A stretch of DNA of 64,000 bases. Origin: Lasiosphaeris hirsuta (Eukaryota > Ascomycota > Sordariomycetes > Sordariales > Lasiosphaeriaceae). This document shows positions 32,353 through 44,579 of the stretch, in pieces; within the stretch, counting starts at the first letter, position 1, and each line of letters starts with the position of its first letter. The notes below the pieces were generated by a model, which was not told the origin of the DNA, did not search any database, and worked only from the letters and a program-made list of their open reading frames with translations. The translations under genes were made by a program, and so were the position numbers. The stretch is from the NCBI GenBank assembly GCA_030549175.1, contig JAUKUA010000002.1:434001-498000 (forward strand), in the 5' to 3' direction.

Positions 32353-34470
32353 TTTGTTGTGTGGTTATTTAGGATTGTGCAAATTGCAAGACAGGTTAAG
32401 CCAGCGGATGGTGTGTGCGTTGTTGGTGCGAGATGGAAGTGACGCGGAGCGGACGGAGCGGATACAGGTCTGTTGATGTATAACGACTACGGTGGGCTGT
32501 AATTCTTCAATCTCGCTCGGTGGACGATCTTATCGCGTTGTGAGCGTGCCTAAAAGGCCAATTGGCTGTCTGCTTTGTGATTTCAAAATGTCGCGCCGAT
32601 AATTCGTGGATCGCTGTGGTTCGCGGGGTGGCTTTATCTTTGTCGGTTTGTTTACTCAAATGGAATCAATCCAAGAGAATGCTCAGAAAACACAAGACTT
32701 CCAATGACCAACACGGAGAATAAAAAATAAAATGAATGAATGAATGGTGGTTGATGGCTCGGGCAAAAGAGCTCGAGATCGAGGGTCGAGGGTCGAAGAC
32801 GGTGGGGTTGGCTCAAAGACGTTGGCAGGACGGAAGCAAGGAAAAGGAGGGAAGCTGCGAGAGAAATGAGAGGTGAGGGAGCTCCTTGTCTTTTTCCCAG
32901 CTCGCCCGGGTGAGGCTAGTGGAGCCCGCCAATGCTCGCCAGTTAGACGACTGGGCGACAGTTGGGCTATCCGTCCCCACAAAACATCTGCCAAAATGAC
33001 GGCTGCTGGTTTTCCTCGGTTTTTACACACACGTTGATGCACACAGGCAGCTGGCGCATGGCGCGCGATGCTCTTTTCGCACTGATATCGCTGCACGGCC
33101 AGGTGGTGGCCAGGTGGTCCCCTGGCCATTTTCCGATAAGGCGCACTGACGCCTGTTTGGACACCAATTGCTAGCCAGCCCTAGCCTGCCTGGCAGTGCC
33201 TGGCTTTGCCTGGTTCCTCGCTGTTTTTCTTTGGCGGGCGGGAAAAAGCAACCTCTGGCATTCCATCGTCTCATGGGCCATGTCCGTGTGGCTCGCTAGT
33301 GTCCAACCTGCATGACGCCACAACCCCGCTAGCCCGTTTTCCCCTGCTCACACCGTGCCAGTCCCTGCTAGCCCCCCCCCCCCCCGCTAGGGATGCAGGG
33401 GAAGCCAGCTGGGAAGAGTCGCTGCGAACCCCAATCCTCAAAGGCTCGACTTCTTCCCTCAAGAGGGGTTGTTTGCTGCGAGCTGGCGACGGATGTGCCA
33501 GTCTGCAGCAATTGCGTCTTTTTCACCTCCCCCCTCTGGCGGACTGGATGCGCGCCTCAATAGCCAAACGCCCAAAACGCGCAACCGACGTCCCGATGTA
33601 GCCGCCCGACAGCACGTTCACGCAAGAGGATCCGTTCCGCCTGCACGGCTCGCACGTTCACCATCCATCCCGTTCCTTTTCGTCTTCTCGGCGCGCTCGA
33701 AGAATGTCTCACTTAGTCCTTGGCTCATGGTGCCGATGGCTGTCGATGGCGCTTGCGGTTGTCCTTGCCTCCCTTGTTCCCCCACACCGGAGGCCCTGCT
33801 CCTCCCATCTGCAAAGGTTTTCTGTCTGTCTCTTTTTCTGCAGCTGTCGCGCAACACACCCGACCCCTCTCCCGCCCGCTCTCTCTCGCGGTCAAATCGC
33901 GTTGGTTTGAGGTGTGCTTCAATACCAGGCACGCGCTATAGCGGCCTTCCCTTCAATTTGCTGTCCCGTTCGCGTTAATAGATTTAAGCACCGGCTTTAT
34001 TGGGCGTCGTAGCAGATCCGGGGAAAAGGGCATGAGCTCAAATTGACCAATTGTTTGGGGGTCCATGGCTTTCCCGGTCCCGGCGCTGCGGATCTGAAAC
34101 GAATGCGCCACATCTTCAACCAACCTGACTCGGCCCCGCGGTCTATTCCTTGACGCGTGCACTCGCCGCCCCGGCACTTCCGGGCCTCTCCTCGGCCAGG
34201 TTCTCCGGAGTCGGGTTCTACCCAGGTGGAGTGCTCACGTTGTGTATGTGCGTCATCAGTTATCGCGACCCAAGAATCCTTCTCCTATCTACTCCACGTC
34301 GACCCCGAACTATCACATACGACCATACCTACTGGAAAACTCGGGATCCCGTCCGCTCTCCCATAGATAAGCCAGTGAGGGCTAGACTAGTAGTTGGGTC
34401 GGTGACGACCAGCGAATCCCTGGTGTTGTATGTTTTTTTTAGCTGCATTTTTAACCTCCCCTTCCTCTCC
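32353..34470. other. Long intergenic region with poly-C tract
   Basis: No gene supported. It contains a 14-C run at 33372-33385 and GC-rich low-complexity sequence. The left part is probably the promoter of the small basic protein gene. Confidence 0.35.
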
Positions 34471-34478
34471 CTATAGAA

Positions 34479-35258
34479 CTACCATGTCGCAACAAAAGCT
34501 TCTGGGGGAAGAAAGTACAGAGACCTGAAGGCTTCGACGATCAAGAACAGCCGGGCGAGGAAAAGCGCAAGCAAGCCCATGCCGTACAACGCAGAAGAAG
34601 AAAAGAACGCCGCCAAGACCCCGGGCCTCGCGGTGCAGAATTCGCTCGTCAAATATGTTGACCATGTAGAAGACCATGATGAGAAATATTGGGCCCGCTG
34701 CTGTAACGACGGACGAAACCCTCCAGAGAAGCAGTTCCATGTCGTTCGGGAAAGCGAAGTTCCACGCGATGCAGTATATTCCCCCAGAAACCACAGCCCC
34801 TGCGGAGCTGGCGCCAAGTGAAGGGACTAACCGTGTGTCCTTGTCCTCTCCAAACAACGAGCTGCCTGTATCGCGTTGTTTGGAACCGATGTGCAGTTCC
34901 GATAAAAGCCCCAAGAATATTCGGGGCAGCAAGCCACAACCTTTGCCATATCCTCGGGGGAAGCTGCCCGAGCCACCAGCCGGACGACCATCCATGTCAC
35001 CTGCATAAGGGCCAGCAGCTTGACTAGCAGATCGCCCTTGTTCCTATCACCAAGCTCATCCTCAGTCAGCTTCGGCAGCTTGATGAGCCCGCTTTGCCTG
35101 GCTTCCAGTTTGGGCCGCGGTGACGAACCAGACGTCTCCCCGAGTGTGATGAGCGTCCCCAATAAGGCGATGTTGGGATCGAACCCCGACTCTGATTCGT
35201 GCATGCCCAAAAGTTGCTCGGACTGTTCGATGTGTTTGCGGTGCGGCTTCCAAGCCAT
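34479..35258 (-). pseudogene. Fungal multi-TM membrane protein, frameshifted
   Basis: Minus-strand frames together recover a common uncharacterised fungal membrane-protein family. One frame gives 'IKLPKLTEDELGDRNKGD' and 'LVKLLALMQVTWMVVRLVAR' (an intracellular loop then a TM helix). A second gives 'AVVSGGIYCIAWNFAFP' and 'MELLLWRVSSVVTAAGP'. A third gives 'LLALFLARLFLIVEAFRSL' and 'YFLPPEAFVATW', which is the usual family C-terminus. At least two frame changes (near 34950 and 34600) separate these pieces, and part of the middle is missing. The N-terminal TM region is not visible further upstream. I call it a decayed gene. Introns could explain one frame change but not the missing segment. 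Confidence 0.65.
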
Positions 35259-36381
35259 TGGCCCAAACTTATTCCGATGCCTACTTCACGTCGTTTCCAA
35301 ACTCCAGGCGCTCTCGCTCACATAAAGCACGCTCCCACGGTCTCTCCTTTAATGGCTCCCGCTTTGGCTTTCCCTTGCTCAGTGTTTGGTTGCGTTGGAT
35401 TCCCTCGGTCGCGCAGCGCACTAGCTTCTCAATAGACGTTGATGGTGTCGGTGGTCCTTGGATCAAAGATTCAGACTGGGCCTGCTTCTGCGCATCCGCG
35501 TCTGAACTGTTGTTGCAGATTGACGTCTGACCCGGGTGTTTGGTAAGCAGCCCGCTTCATATGTCGCAGGGGCCCTCGATTGCGTCCACCGATATCTCTT
35601 GGAGTGGAGCAAGGCGAACTGCTTCGGCTTCTGCATCATCTGTTTCCCTCGGCCCTGTTCTCGCCTTCTCAAGGAGCGCCGGTGAGTTCAGTGTTACGGA
35701 TATAAAATCGGTCAGAGCTTTGCCGATGATCCCCTCAGCCCTCAGGCATGACCAGTGTTATCAGCATCCATTTCACTTTGCGGAGAAAGAAAATGCAGCG
35801 CCGCCTCACTTTTTGCCCTGTTGTTCTCGGGTTGTGCTGAGATGGCACATTCAGGTGGAGGATGGGCCCTGCGCTGAAATAGGTAAAATCCGTGTAGAGG
35901 AAGACGACAATAGCTGGATCAGGTAGATCAGTTGAAGCCTACCTCAGGCACCAGCGCATCTACGCGTCAAGGATCAGTCAGTCGTTGGCAATAAGGCGGT
36001 TTTGTTTCAGCTTTCCCTTCGCTGGGGAAGTTGTTCGTCCCCAACGACGCAAAGAAGCGGAGGGGTAAATGCCAATGCCCGATAGTGTCACTGGCAGTGA
36101 TCCCCCGCATTGCTAGTGGGCGCTGTACCGTCCGTTTTCATTCCTTTCACGATGCGCTAGCACACTGCTTGGACAAAAATGGATGCTGCCAGACGGCAGC
36201 GGATGCTGCCATCTCTCACTCAGCCAAGTGCGAACCGTTTTTTCAATCTCCCAGAAGGCGGCATTCATGAGTCCTTCTCCACCTGCTCGGGACACCTACC
36301 CGGAGCACTCAATCGGGAAGAAAGCCGATGCGGGTATCTGTGAGACCGAATCTGGCTTTTCAACCCAGCCCACCTAAAGCC
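35259..36381. other. Intergenic, no gene recognised
   Basis: Might hold decayed 5' sequence of the membrane-protein pseudogene. No motifs seen. Confidence 0.3.
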
Positions 36382-37240
36382 ATGACAACCGAACCCCTCG
36401 ACCTCGACCCCCTCAAAGATGAGGAGCGCAGCCTCTTCGGCGACCTGGAATACGCGATCCTGATCTCCTCTGAGCAAGCCCTCGCCTCGACCCCCTCGCC
36501 TTCCATTAATCCCAAAGCCTGCCACTTCGTCGCCAGCCTGCTAGCCCAAGCCATCCCAGCCAACATCTCGATCATCACCAGCACGCAATGGTCTGACAAA
36601 GTCACCCTGGACAACTTTGCCTCGGACACCTGGCAGGTCCTCTCGCGCATCGCGCCCCGCCCGACCACCACGCGCAAGACGTCCCCGTGCGCGCGGTCGC
36701 CCTGCTCAAGGGGTGCGACGGCGAGCTGTAGAAGGACCTCGGGGGCTTGGGCATCTCGATGCGGGACAGCTGGAACCACGACCCGACGTTTGAGATCGAT
36801 GCAGGCGATGACGATCGCGAGGTCAGCTTGGACGAGTGGTTGAACTTCAACTCGTTCGTCGCGCGGCTGTTTGGCGCCGGCGTCGTGCGCGGGTTCTGCA
36901 ATTTCGCGATCTGGGAGATGAGGATGGTGCTGGAAGAGGATGACGTCGTTGAGCTCGGAGCTGATCCCTAGCCTGTGCTCGATGCCCGGATTAGGGTTGC
37001 CTGCGAGGGGCGAAGCGGCGGGGGGGGGTCGCAGGCTGCTGTTCGTGGAGTCGTTGGATAAGTGGCTCACGGAGCCCAGGCGTGGCAGGCCGTACCAGGG
37101 CGGTTCGCTGTTTCTTGGGGCGAGCGGTTCACCCTTGAGCGGTGGGGGCTCTGGAAACGCCGGTTTGGGGACTTGCGCGAGAGCTACGGCGAGGCTATCC
37201 GAGAGCTCGTTGATGAGGCAGTGAAGGCGATGGATCCATC
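36382..37240 (+). pseudogene. DUF3632-type protein, broken
   Basis: The first frame (from ATG 36382) reads 'MTTEPLDLDPLKDEERSLFG' and continues to about 36660. A frameshift then moves to the frame reading 'VRAVALLKGCDGEL-stop-KDLGGLGISMRDSWN'. The stop is TAG at about 36729, where CAG would be expected. This is followed by 'SLDEWLNFNSFVARLFG' and 'NFAIWEMRMVLEE'. A third frame has the C-terminal block 'ERFTLERWGLWKRRFGDL' and 'EAIRELVDEAVKAMD'. These blocks and their order match the fungal DUF3632 family (function unknown). A poly-G tract near 37020 lies at the second frame change. The gene is dead by one nonsense and at least two frameshifts. Confidence 0.7.
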
Positions 37241-37959
37241 GAAAAGGAGGCTGCTGGCGGTTTTATCGTCTAGCGCCTGCTTGGCCCACTGCAAAGCCTC
37301 AGGCTCTCTTCGAGGTAAACCGAACGACCCCCACAATGCAGCCAACACGGCTCTTTTCGAATGACTTGACTAGTGACTCAGCAGGGGCACGAGCGGCCGC
37401 CTGCTATAACCGCCTGCGCTCAATCCGGTCTATCCAGCCTTTCCACCGCTGCACCGACTTCAAACAATGGGTTAGCTCGAACAACGACGGGCGGGTATGC
37501 TAGTGGAGTGCAGTGTACCGTACAGTTCATGCACACCCTGACTCCACGTGTAACGTGTAAGGGGAACCGTCCTCAAAATGCCTGTCCAGTCCAGTTTCTT
37601 GGGACAAGGTCGCGAACCAGGCACACACTTCTTCTGCCTGAGCTGAAGCAGTAAAACGCGCCGTGGCGTCAAGCGTACATGAGGGCTGATTTTGGTGACG
37701 CCCGGGCCGGAACTATTGGATAACAGTGTAACCCCAGAGTGCAGAGTGCCTTTCTCTTTTGGGTGCTGGGCAAATTGCCTAACCCTGCCTGATGGGGGTG
37801 GCTCTCGACTCCGCCCCTTTCGCGCATCAGAGCCTCGCGCCATGGCGTTGGGTCACGTCACAGCTATGCGACCCCAATTTCAGGGACCTGGCCGTCGCCG
37901 ATTAATACCCCCGGGTTGCGACTTTCTTTTTGGCATGAAAAGTTGTTGGTGACACAAGC
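37241..37959. other. Intergenic / promoter of lectin-like gene
   Basis: No gene recognised. The region immediately 5' of 37960 is presumed promoter. Confidence 0.4.
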
Positions 37960-39371
37960 ATGAACTCTCACGCATGGGGTAACGACCTCAGCGAAGGTGG
38001 CCCGGGGCCCGACGGGGATGGGTCGAACCAGGTACTCTTCCAACATTCACATCAAGCGCCCCGAAAGAGCAAACGTTGGATATGGATCACCATTGGAGTG
38101 ATTCTTGCGCTGGGCTTGGGTCTCGGTCTTGGATTAGGTCTCACCCTCGGACGCAGAGCATCAAGCCAAGCAGATCATGAACCGCCACCAATACAGACAC
38201 CACCCGGACCGAAGCCCCCAATAGAACCTCCCGGGGGCGCCGGCGCGCCCGCCGCTCTCCTAGCAGAAACGAAGCTCGCGGCAGTCCACCGGGACGACGC
38301 GCTCGGCAATGACATCCAGGCCGTGTACTATCAATCCGGCTCCGGCTCTTTGATGGTGTCCCAGTGGAACTCGTCCACACGCGCATGGAACGCGACCAAC
38401 GTCAGCGCCGCACTCGACGCCGTAGGCCGGCCCATCCGCCCTCAGAACGGAACGGCCTTGGCAGTCGATCACCCGAACGGGCCGGTGCAGGGGGTGCCGG
38501 ACGACGGCTTCCTCGTCAACGTGCGCTACGTTAGCGTGGCAGATAATCCCGAATATGTTGTCGGGCCCTCGGCGGCTGCGGGGGCATGGACGCTCGGCAC
38601 GCTGTCCAACTACGCGCCACCACCTGTCTCCAAGGGTAGTCAAATGGCTGCCGTCTATGATGGATGTGCAGCCGGTTGCACGGGGGCGTCGGTGTTTCTG
38701 TACGAGAATTCGTCGCAGGAGCTGATCGTGTTCAAGAACGTGTTTGCGAATCGAGACTGGGACCAGTATGGATTTGAAGACTTCACCGGCTTCCGTGTGG
38801 TGCCGGAGCCTGGGGCAGCCCTTGCCATGACGAGGTTCACGCCGACCGGGGAGAGGAAGGAGGCGACGGGGCTGCGGGTGTATGTTGATGTGTCGAGGCA
38901 GCTGCAAGAGTATAGCTGGACTGGGGGGGACGCGCAGTGGGTGCATAGTAAGGATCCCGTCCACTCCCGTTTCCGGTTCAAGTGCCGCGTAACCAGAATC
39001 TAACGCAGAAGGCAGCGTCTCAGCAGTGGCCCCTGAGCGACAAAAATGCCGGCGACGACACGTATCACGCACCGTGGATTTCCGCCACGTCATGGAACTC
39101 GACAGCCGGGAGCGGGCCAAAGAACATCTTACTTGCGCTGCTCTTTCACAACGGCTCGATTGTGGTGCATTGGTTCGATGAGCCAACCGGGTCGTGGTCG
39201 ACGGGGTTTCCCTCGCCAACCAACGTCTCGGCGCTGGCCCTCAACGACGACATGAGGGCGTACTGCGTCCAGAACGGACAGATCAGGGAATACGACATTG
39301 ACCTGTCACGGCCTGACAGCTGGAAGTTCGTTAGCAATGTTACGTCCCTGGCTACGGAAGTGCCGGACTGA
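37960..39371 (+). CDS. Membrane-anchored fucose-specific lectin-like protein
   Basis: Two exons, 37960-38947 and 39016-39371, give 447 aa. The intron 38948-39015 (GTAAGG donor, CTAAC at about 38999, CAG acceptor) restores a single frame. Residues 1-38 are a soluble N-tail, 39-63 a membrane helix with a striking G-L alternation (LGLGLGLGLGL), then a Pro-rich linker. From about 85 to the end there are repeated beta-propeller blades of the fungal fucose-lectin type (for example LAAVHRDD...IQAVYYQ, SLMVSQWNSSTRAW, TWSTGF/GSWSTGFPSPTNVSALALN, IVVHWFDEPTGSW). Many N-glycosylation sites (NxS/T) fit an extracellular orientation, that is a type II membrane protein. In the family each blade can bind L-fucose. 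I have not verified the sugar-contact residues. Possible roles are surface glycan binding or recognition. Confidence 0.75.
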
Positions 39372-42300
39372 GAATGCGTGGATGGGCGAGCGTGAATGTG
39401 TGAATATGCAGGGCAACTCGGAAGTGGTGAAGGTGCGCCGGCTATTCTTTGATTTTCTCACGGGGATCGGGCGGGACATCGGGCAGGAGAGACAGGGCTG
39501 ATGCAGTGGTGTTGACGGGAATAATGCAAGCTCGCGGAGGGTTCCAGAAATGCTGTTGCCTTGTGGGAATGCGGGATGGTGGCTGCAGGTGTATGGGTCG
39601 GCCTGATGCGCGGGAATGGAATCGGAATGGAATCGGGTCTCAGCACAAATATGGACCGAGGGAGGAAGTAGACGGCGCAATGGAGGACACACCCAGGGCA
39701 ATACCTAATACATGTTGTACGAAGTACCGAATTTGAGCGAAATATGAATGGAAATACCGCGACGGGAATTGATTGGGCTTTCCATTGGGCTATTGGCTTT
39801 GCAAATCGAAAGGGTGGCCTTGGTTCCAAAGCAAGCGTCTGGAGTAGGTGCAGTCTGCAGCGTCGTGGGCATCTTGCCCTGGCCGTGCCATCGCGCCTTC
39901 CCGTTCCCAACCCACGTCTCTGAGTTTTAGGCTGCTTCCAAGTCTGCGAACCCCACGCTCCCACCCTCACTCTCAGGTCAGGAGCCCCTAAACCCATGCA
40001 GCACCCTGCCTCAGACATACCTGCCTAGGGCAGAAAGCGCAGGCAGAAAAAGCAGTTGGGTGACTCGGGTGGAGGACTTGGCTGGGGATCCATCCAATGA
40101 TTCATTTTTGATTCTCGTGGCAACTGGTGAATTTCTTGAATTTCTCCTCTAACAATCACAGTGGCAACCAAAACCGCCTCGTGAGTCGCGATCGCCGCTC
40201 GTCTGAAGCCATCGAACACGTTGCTTCCAGTTGCTGCCAGTTCACACACACATATACACTCACATACACAACACACGACGTGACCCCGACCTCCGATCTG
40301 AGCCAATGCCTACTATGCGTCCGATCTCTGCCGTGCAGAAGGCAATCGACGCGCTGTCTCACCGCTGTCTACTGTCCGATGCCCGTTGTCTTCGTCTCAA
40401 TCGCCCATTGAGCGTTCGTCGAAAGCGTGCTTGCCGGTGCGCTGACACTCCGTCGATTGGAGGGTTGACTTCCGTTTCGCAAACTCCCGTGGTCGACACC
40501 GCTTTTCTCGACCCATAGTTCCGATGTATTGGCACCTCTTGCGTAGAAACCTATGGCGCGTCCGTCACCATGGTGCGGGTCAAAACGGAATAACAGGTTG
40601 GGGTTTTCTTCCTGCACAACGCAGTGAATCGACGCTCGAATCACAGACGGACCCCCCACTGACAGCCCACTGAGGACGCTGCAGTGCTCGCTTGTGTCAC
40701 CGTGCGTCTTGCTGGTCCCAAAAACACAAGCTTCCGGCGCACACTTCCCCGCCTGCGTTCCCGTCCTGCAAGAGGACGAACCTAGTTCGACGGGCCATCC
40801 AATCCACTGCGGCAGCCAGCTTTTTCTAGTGTCAACCTGCGAGTGCCTGCGAGTTGCCTGCGTGTCTCTCTGCGTGTGTGTCTGCGAGTCCGCGCATGGC
40901 TGAGGCCCCAAGGCTCGGACTTGATGCGGCTTACCATGCTGCCTCAGCTGAGTGGTGTGTGAGCCCTCGCCATATTGCATGCACCCTGAACACCTTGGGC
41001 CAATTCGGCGCCCAATTGATGTGGCGCTGTTCGTTCCAGGATGGGGCCACTGGGGCCCAGCAACAATTGCAATTGGCACCGGCTAGCCAGAGACCGCCAA
41101 GCGTACCCTGATGACGCCGAGACGCGGGGGGGCGATACACGGCCTGCGACGTTGCGCGATACCACAATACCAACAGAACCCACAGCGGCGACGGCAGCGG
41201 CAGCGGGGCAACGGCGATCGGGCGACTAATCTGGTCGACAGCACAGCGACGAAAAGAGAATCTTGGCCGGATCCGTCTGAGGGCCACAGGGCCAACTGGC
41301 CGGGTCTTCTCCCGTCTTCCGCTAGAGGCAATGGCGCTTGCTTGGTGGTGTGGGAGTGACAAAGGGCTGACGGTAGTGCAACTGAGAAAAAGGTCAAGGC
41401 CTGACGAGAAGGGGCTTGCCGGGCAACGAAACGGTAGCGGGGGGGTCCGCAACGGGGATTGGGCAAGGACAAGGTGGCAACATGTCCACTAGTCTCCGGC
41501 AATGACATCGCCGGCCCAATCTCCGCCCCTGCCGGGCGGGATCCCCAAGAAGGGGCGTCCGCGGAGGCATCGGAATGGTCGGATCGCCCGGACCGGTGGG
41601 CCTTGTGCTGGGGGTTGGCTGGTGGAAGGTGGGAGGTACCCACCGTGTCACACAGACTCAGGTGCCCACGACATCGCCCTCGTCCTGCCTGGTCTTGCCT
41701 GCTGGGGGCCATGGGGCCATGGAGCCTTGTCTGCAACGTCGAACATCACGCTTGGCGGACGCGATGGTGACGGCCGTCACTTGGCGGCGAGCTGCGCTGA
41801 CCAGCAGGGCGTGAGTGCCAGCCACTTCCGCACAATCACCCTATTTATGGCAGGCCACTAGGGCTGTCCTGGGTCGTCCTCCCCATGCCACGCATTCGAA
41901 CGTCGTTATTGCTGCGCGATTGCACGGATTAGCACGCCTGCACCATGGTGCCATGCAGAGGGGTGGCGTAGCTGGTTGGGCCCAGAATGCGCCTGCTTGC
42001 ATGTTGTACCGTGGCCGAGTGCTCTATGAGATATCACATTCTGCCGACGTCTTCGAGAAAGAAAAAAAAAATTGGCCAAAAAAGAGACGGGCTCGCAACA
42101 GCGCCCGCGTCCGTCGTTCCGCAGTCGCGGGTGCCGCCAGCGCCGCCAGCAGGCCTCGAGTCTGCCAGCGCCGTCCCCAGAGCGCTGCCATGGTGTGTGT
42201 GAGATGCAAACTGCAGCCGGCCCATCCCGGAAGGGGCAGCGGCGGGTGGTCACACGACGGGCCGACGTTGCCTCGTTGAGCCTCTGGGGACGGATTCCGG

Positions 42301-43347
42301 CCATGTACGAACAGGGCAGATCTTGCAGCGACCCATGCGGAGAATCCGCCCTGTAGGCCCAGTCACCTCTCGACACATGGTGCCGGCTGCACACCAGGGC
42401 CATGCGTGTCATAGTGTAAGCGGCACCGCCCCGATCACTATTCGCCTGTTCGTCCGTTGCCGCGCTGCTCCCCCGGGTACCGGTGGGCGTCAAAGGGCTG
42501 AACGACTCAAATTTGTCAAAAGTTACCCAAGAACCCCCCTCGAGCTCAGTGATCCCTCCATTCGTCTCTCTCGCTTCCATCTGGAAAACGCCCCGGTGAA
42601 TCAGCCCGCCACTCCTTCACTACAATTGCTCACTCCCCATGATCTATCATGAAACAGGTCATTTTCCCTGCCGGAGTCATCGAATCCCACTCGCCAGCTC
42701 GCTATGAACATATACTTAAGTGGCGGCATCCCACCGACGTCCTCGCTCAGTGACATATCTGCGACCTGGATATTATCGATTCGGCCAACACAAGCCACAG
42801 CAACAATTCGGTGCGCGCACCACGACTCGACGAATACCCGACCCCAGGGAACGGGCCAGAGCTTGTCGACGCCAGAGCCTTCTTTGCTTTTTTGCCTCGC
42901 CGCCTTGGCTCCTCCGGGGAACTTTACAAAATCGCCCGTGGGCAGCCTGCCCCTGCTCAAAGATCAACAGATCGGGAAAGGTCCCGTTCGAGTACGAGAC
43001 AGCGACCCCCAAATCTCGCCAAAACTTGCGTGGCGCTGTCGACACCCAGGTTGCGTAACAGCAAAACCGCCAGCTGCGTTGCACATCGCTAATCCTCATC
43101 TCCAACTTTTGGATTTTCTTCCGCCAGACCGTCCTCCACCTGCGGTGAAAGTGTGAAGCCCACCCCATCACCCACCACCTTGCCCGCACACGAGCCCAAC
43201 ACTCTCTCATTCCCGAACGACCACGACAAAATATACCGCCCTCGAACACCCAGAGAAAGCAGGGACGTCGTCGCTGCGTCGGTCCTCTGCGGTAGCTTCT
43301 AGACTCGCCTTGCCAAACGAAGCAATTGCCCGCCGGCTTTTCCCCTA
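39372..43347. other. Long gene-poor GC-rich region
   Basis: Nearly 4 kb with many overlapping open frames on both strands but no family motif or convincing splice chain. It has GC-rich low complexity (for example around 41180-41215) and an A-run at 42064. The last 600 bp probably contain the promoter and leader of the acetyltransferase gene. A non-coding transcript cannot be excluded. Confidence 0.35.
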
Positions 43348-44511
43348 ATGGATTCCCTGGACGACACCGAGACCGCACACGCGACCGGCGTTTCGTTTCC
43401 GGCCGGAAACGACGACTTCCGTGCCGCGCGAGACTATTGCGCCCAGGCCTGCCGGCGCTTCAATGAGACGCCCGAGGATGCGCTCCCCGAGGTGCGGAGC
43501 GGCCGCTTTCTCGAGTTTGTCTTCCTGCCGTTTGGGATGAGGGTGTTCCTTGCTCACTTATTCTTAGCATCATTCGGCCTGCGCGAGATCGTAGTGACGA
43601 CTCGGGCGCCGCGGTTACGCACGATATGACGTTCCGTAACCCGGCGCTCAAGGCGCAGACGCCCTTTGTGAAGCCGCCGTTCTACGTCGACTACGGTCTG
43701 AGACTGCGTATCGGCGGGTCTACCTTTATCAACCGCAGCTGCATGATTATGGACACGCCGGTGGCAGACGTGATCATCGGTGAGCGCTGCAACATCGGTC
43801 CCAATTGCTGCATCGTTAGTGTCGGTCATGCGTTGCTGGCTGAGGAGCGTGCCGGCAAGCAAAACAGCATTGGCAAGCCCATCACCATTGGTGATCACGT
43901 CTGGATTGGGGCGAACGTTACTGTCTTGTAAGTCTATCGTCCTGATCGTGGGAGACGACTCCCCTCACTCCTCGCAGAGCTAATAGGTGATATCTAGAGG
44001 TGGTGTCACCATTGGTACTGGCGCTGTGATTGGTGCCGGCAGCGTGATCACTAGAGACATTCCGCCTCGAACGATGGCTCTTGGTGTGCCAGCCCGCGTT
44101 GTTCAAAACTTGAACGAGGTTGGTGTCGGTTCGACCGACTACCACAACACTGTCAACACGCTGACCGAGGCCATGGCTCATGGCCGCCGGCTCGACCGTA
44201 AGGGGGAGCTTGAGCTGGTGAGACTGGCAGCCAGCCTCAACAGCCTCCAGAAAAAGAAGAAGGCCCAGCAGCAACAGCTTACGATGGGGACCCCGCCAGA
44301 TATGGATCTGGACCGTATTCCCCAGAAGCGACGAGGGAGCGAGCAGCACGATTGCCCAGACAGGAGCTGTTTGAGATCGGACCTTATGGCCATCCTGGCC
44401 GTCACGGTTGTGGCCTTGGCTATCGCTCTCGGGTTGCTCACGGCGGGCATGCTGTTGGGGTCAGGGAGGTTTGCCATCATCGTTGACCCGTCGATACCGT
44501 CGCTGGCTTAG
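43348..44511 (+). CDS. Maltose/galactoside-type O-acetyltransferase with C-terminal TM helix
   Basis: Three exons, 43348-43514, 43568-43927 and 43998-44511, give 346 aa. The introns are 53 and 70 bp. The N-terminus is a maltose-acetyltransferase-type helical domain ([21 protein letters not shown]). The core is a left-handed beta helix of hexapeptide repeats, with [32 protein letters not shown], the catalytic-His region ([13 protein letters not shown], family general base), [16 protein letters not shown] and [22 protein letters not shown]. The family transfers acetyl from acetyl-CoA to a sugar hydroxyl. Unlike usual LacA/NodL/Maa enzymes (about 200 aa), there is a 120-residue extension. It holds a charged coiled segment ([14 protein letters not shown]) and a hydrophobic helix (about 303-330, [16 protein letters not shown]), which suggests tail anchoring. 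The first intron's donor (GTTTGT) is weak. Confidence 0.8.
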
Positions 44512-44522
44512 GGTTCTATACG

Positions 44523-44529
44523 TTACTAT

Positions 44530-44575
<46 letters not shown>
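44523..44575. repeat. (TAC)n trinucleotide microsatellite
   Basis: About 17 TAC/ACT units starting 11 bp after the acetyltransferase stop codon, so within its 3' UTR. Confidence 0.95.

Positions 44576-44579
<4 letters not shown>

Noticed and set aside
34579..35325. Plus-strand open frames across this region
   Set aside because: Antisense to the membrane-protein pseudogene, whose motifs are unmistakable on the minus strand.
38948..38982. Alternative 35-bp intron in the lectin-like gene
   Set aside because: Too short for a fungal intron. The 68-bp option ending at 39015 has a CTAAC branch point and correct phase.
41083..42580. Several long open frames on both strands
   Set aside because: GC-rich DNA yields many spurious frames. 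Composition is Arg/Pro/Ser/His-rich, with no family motif or splice chain.
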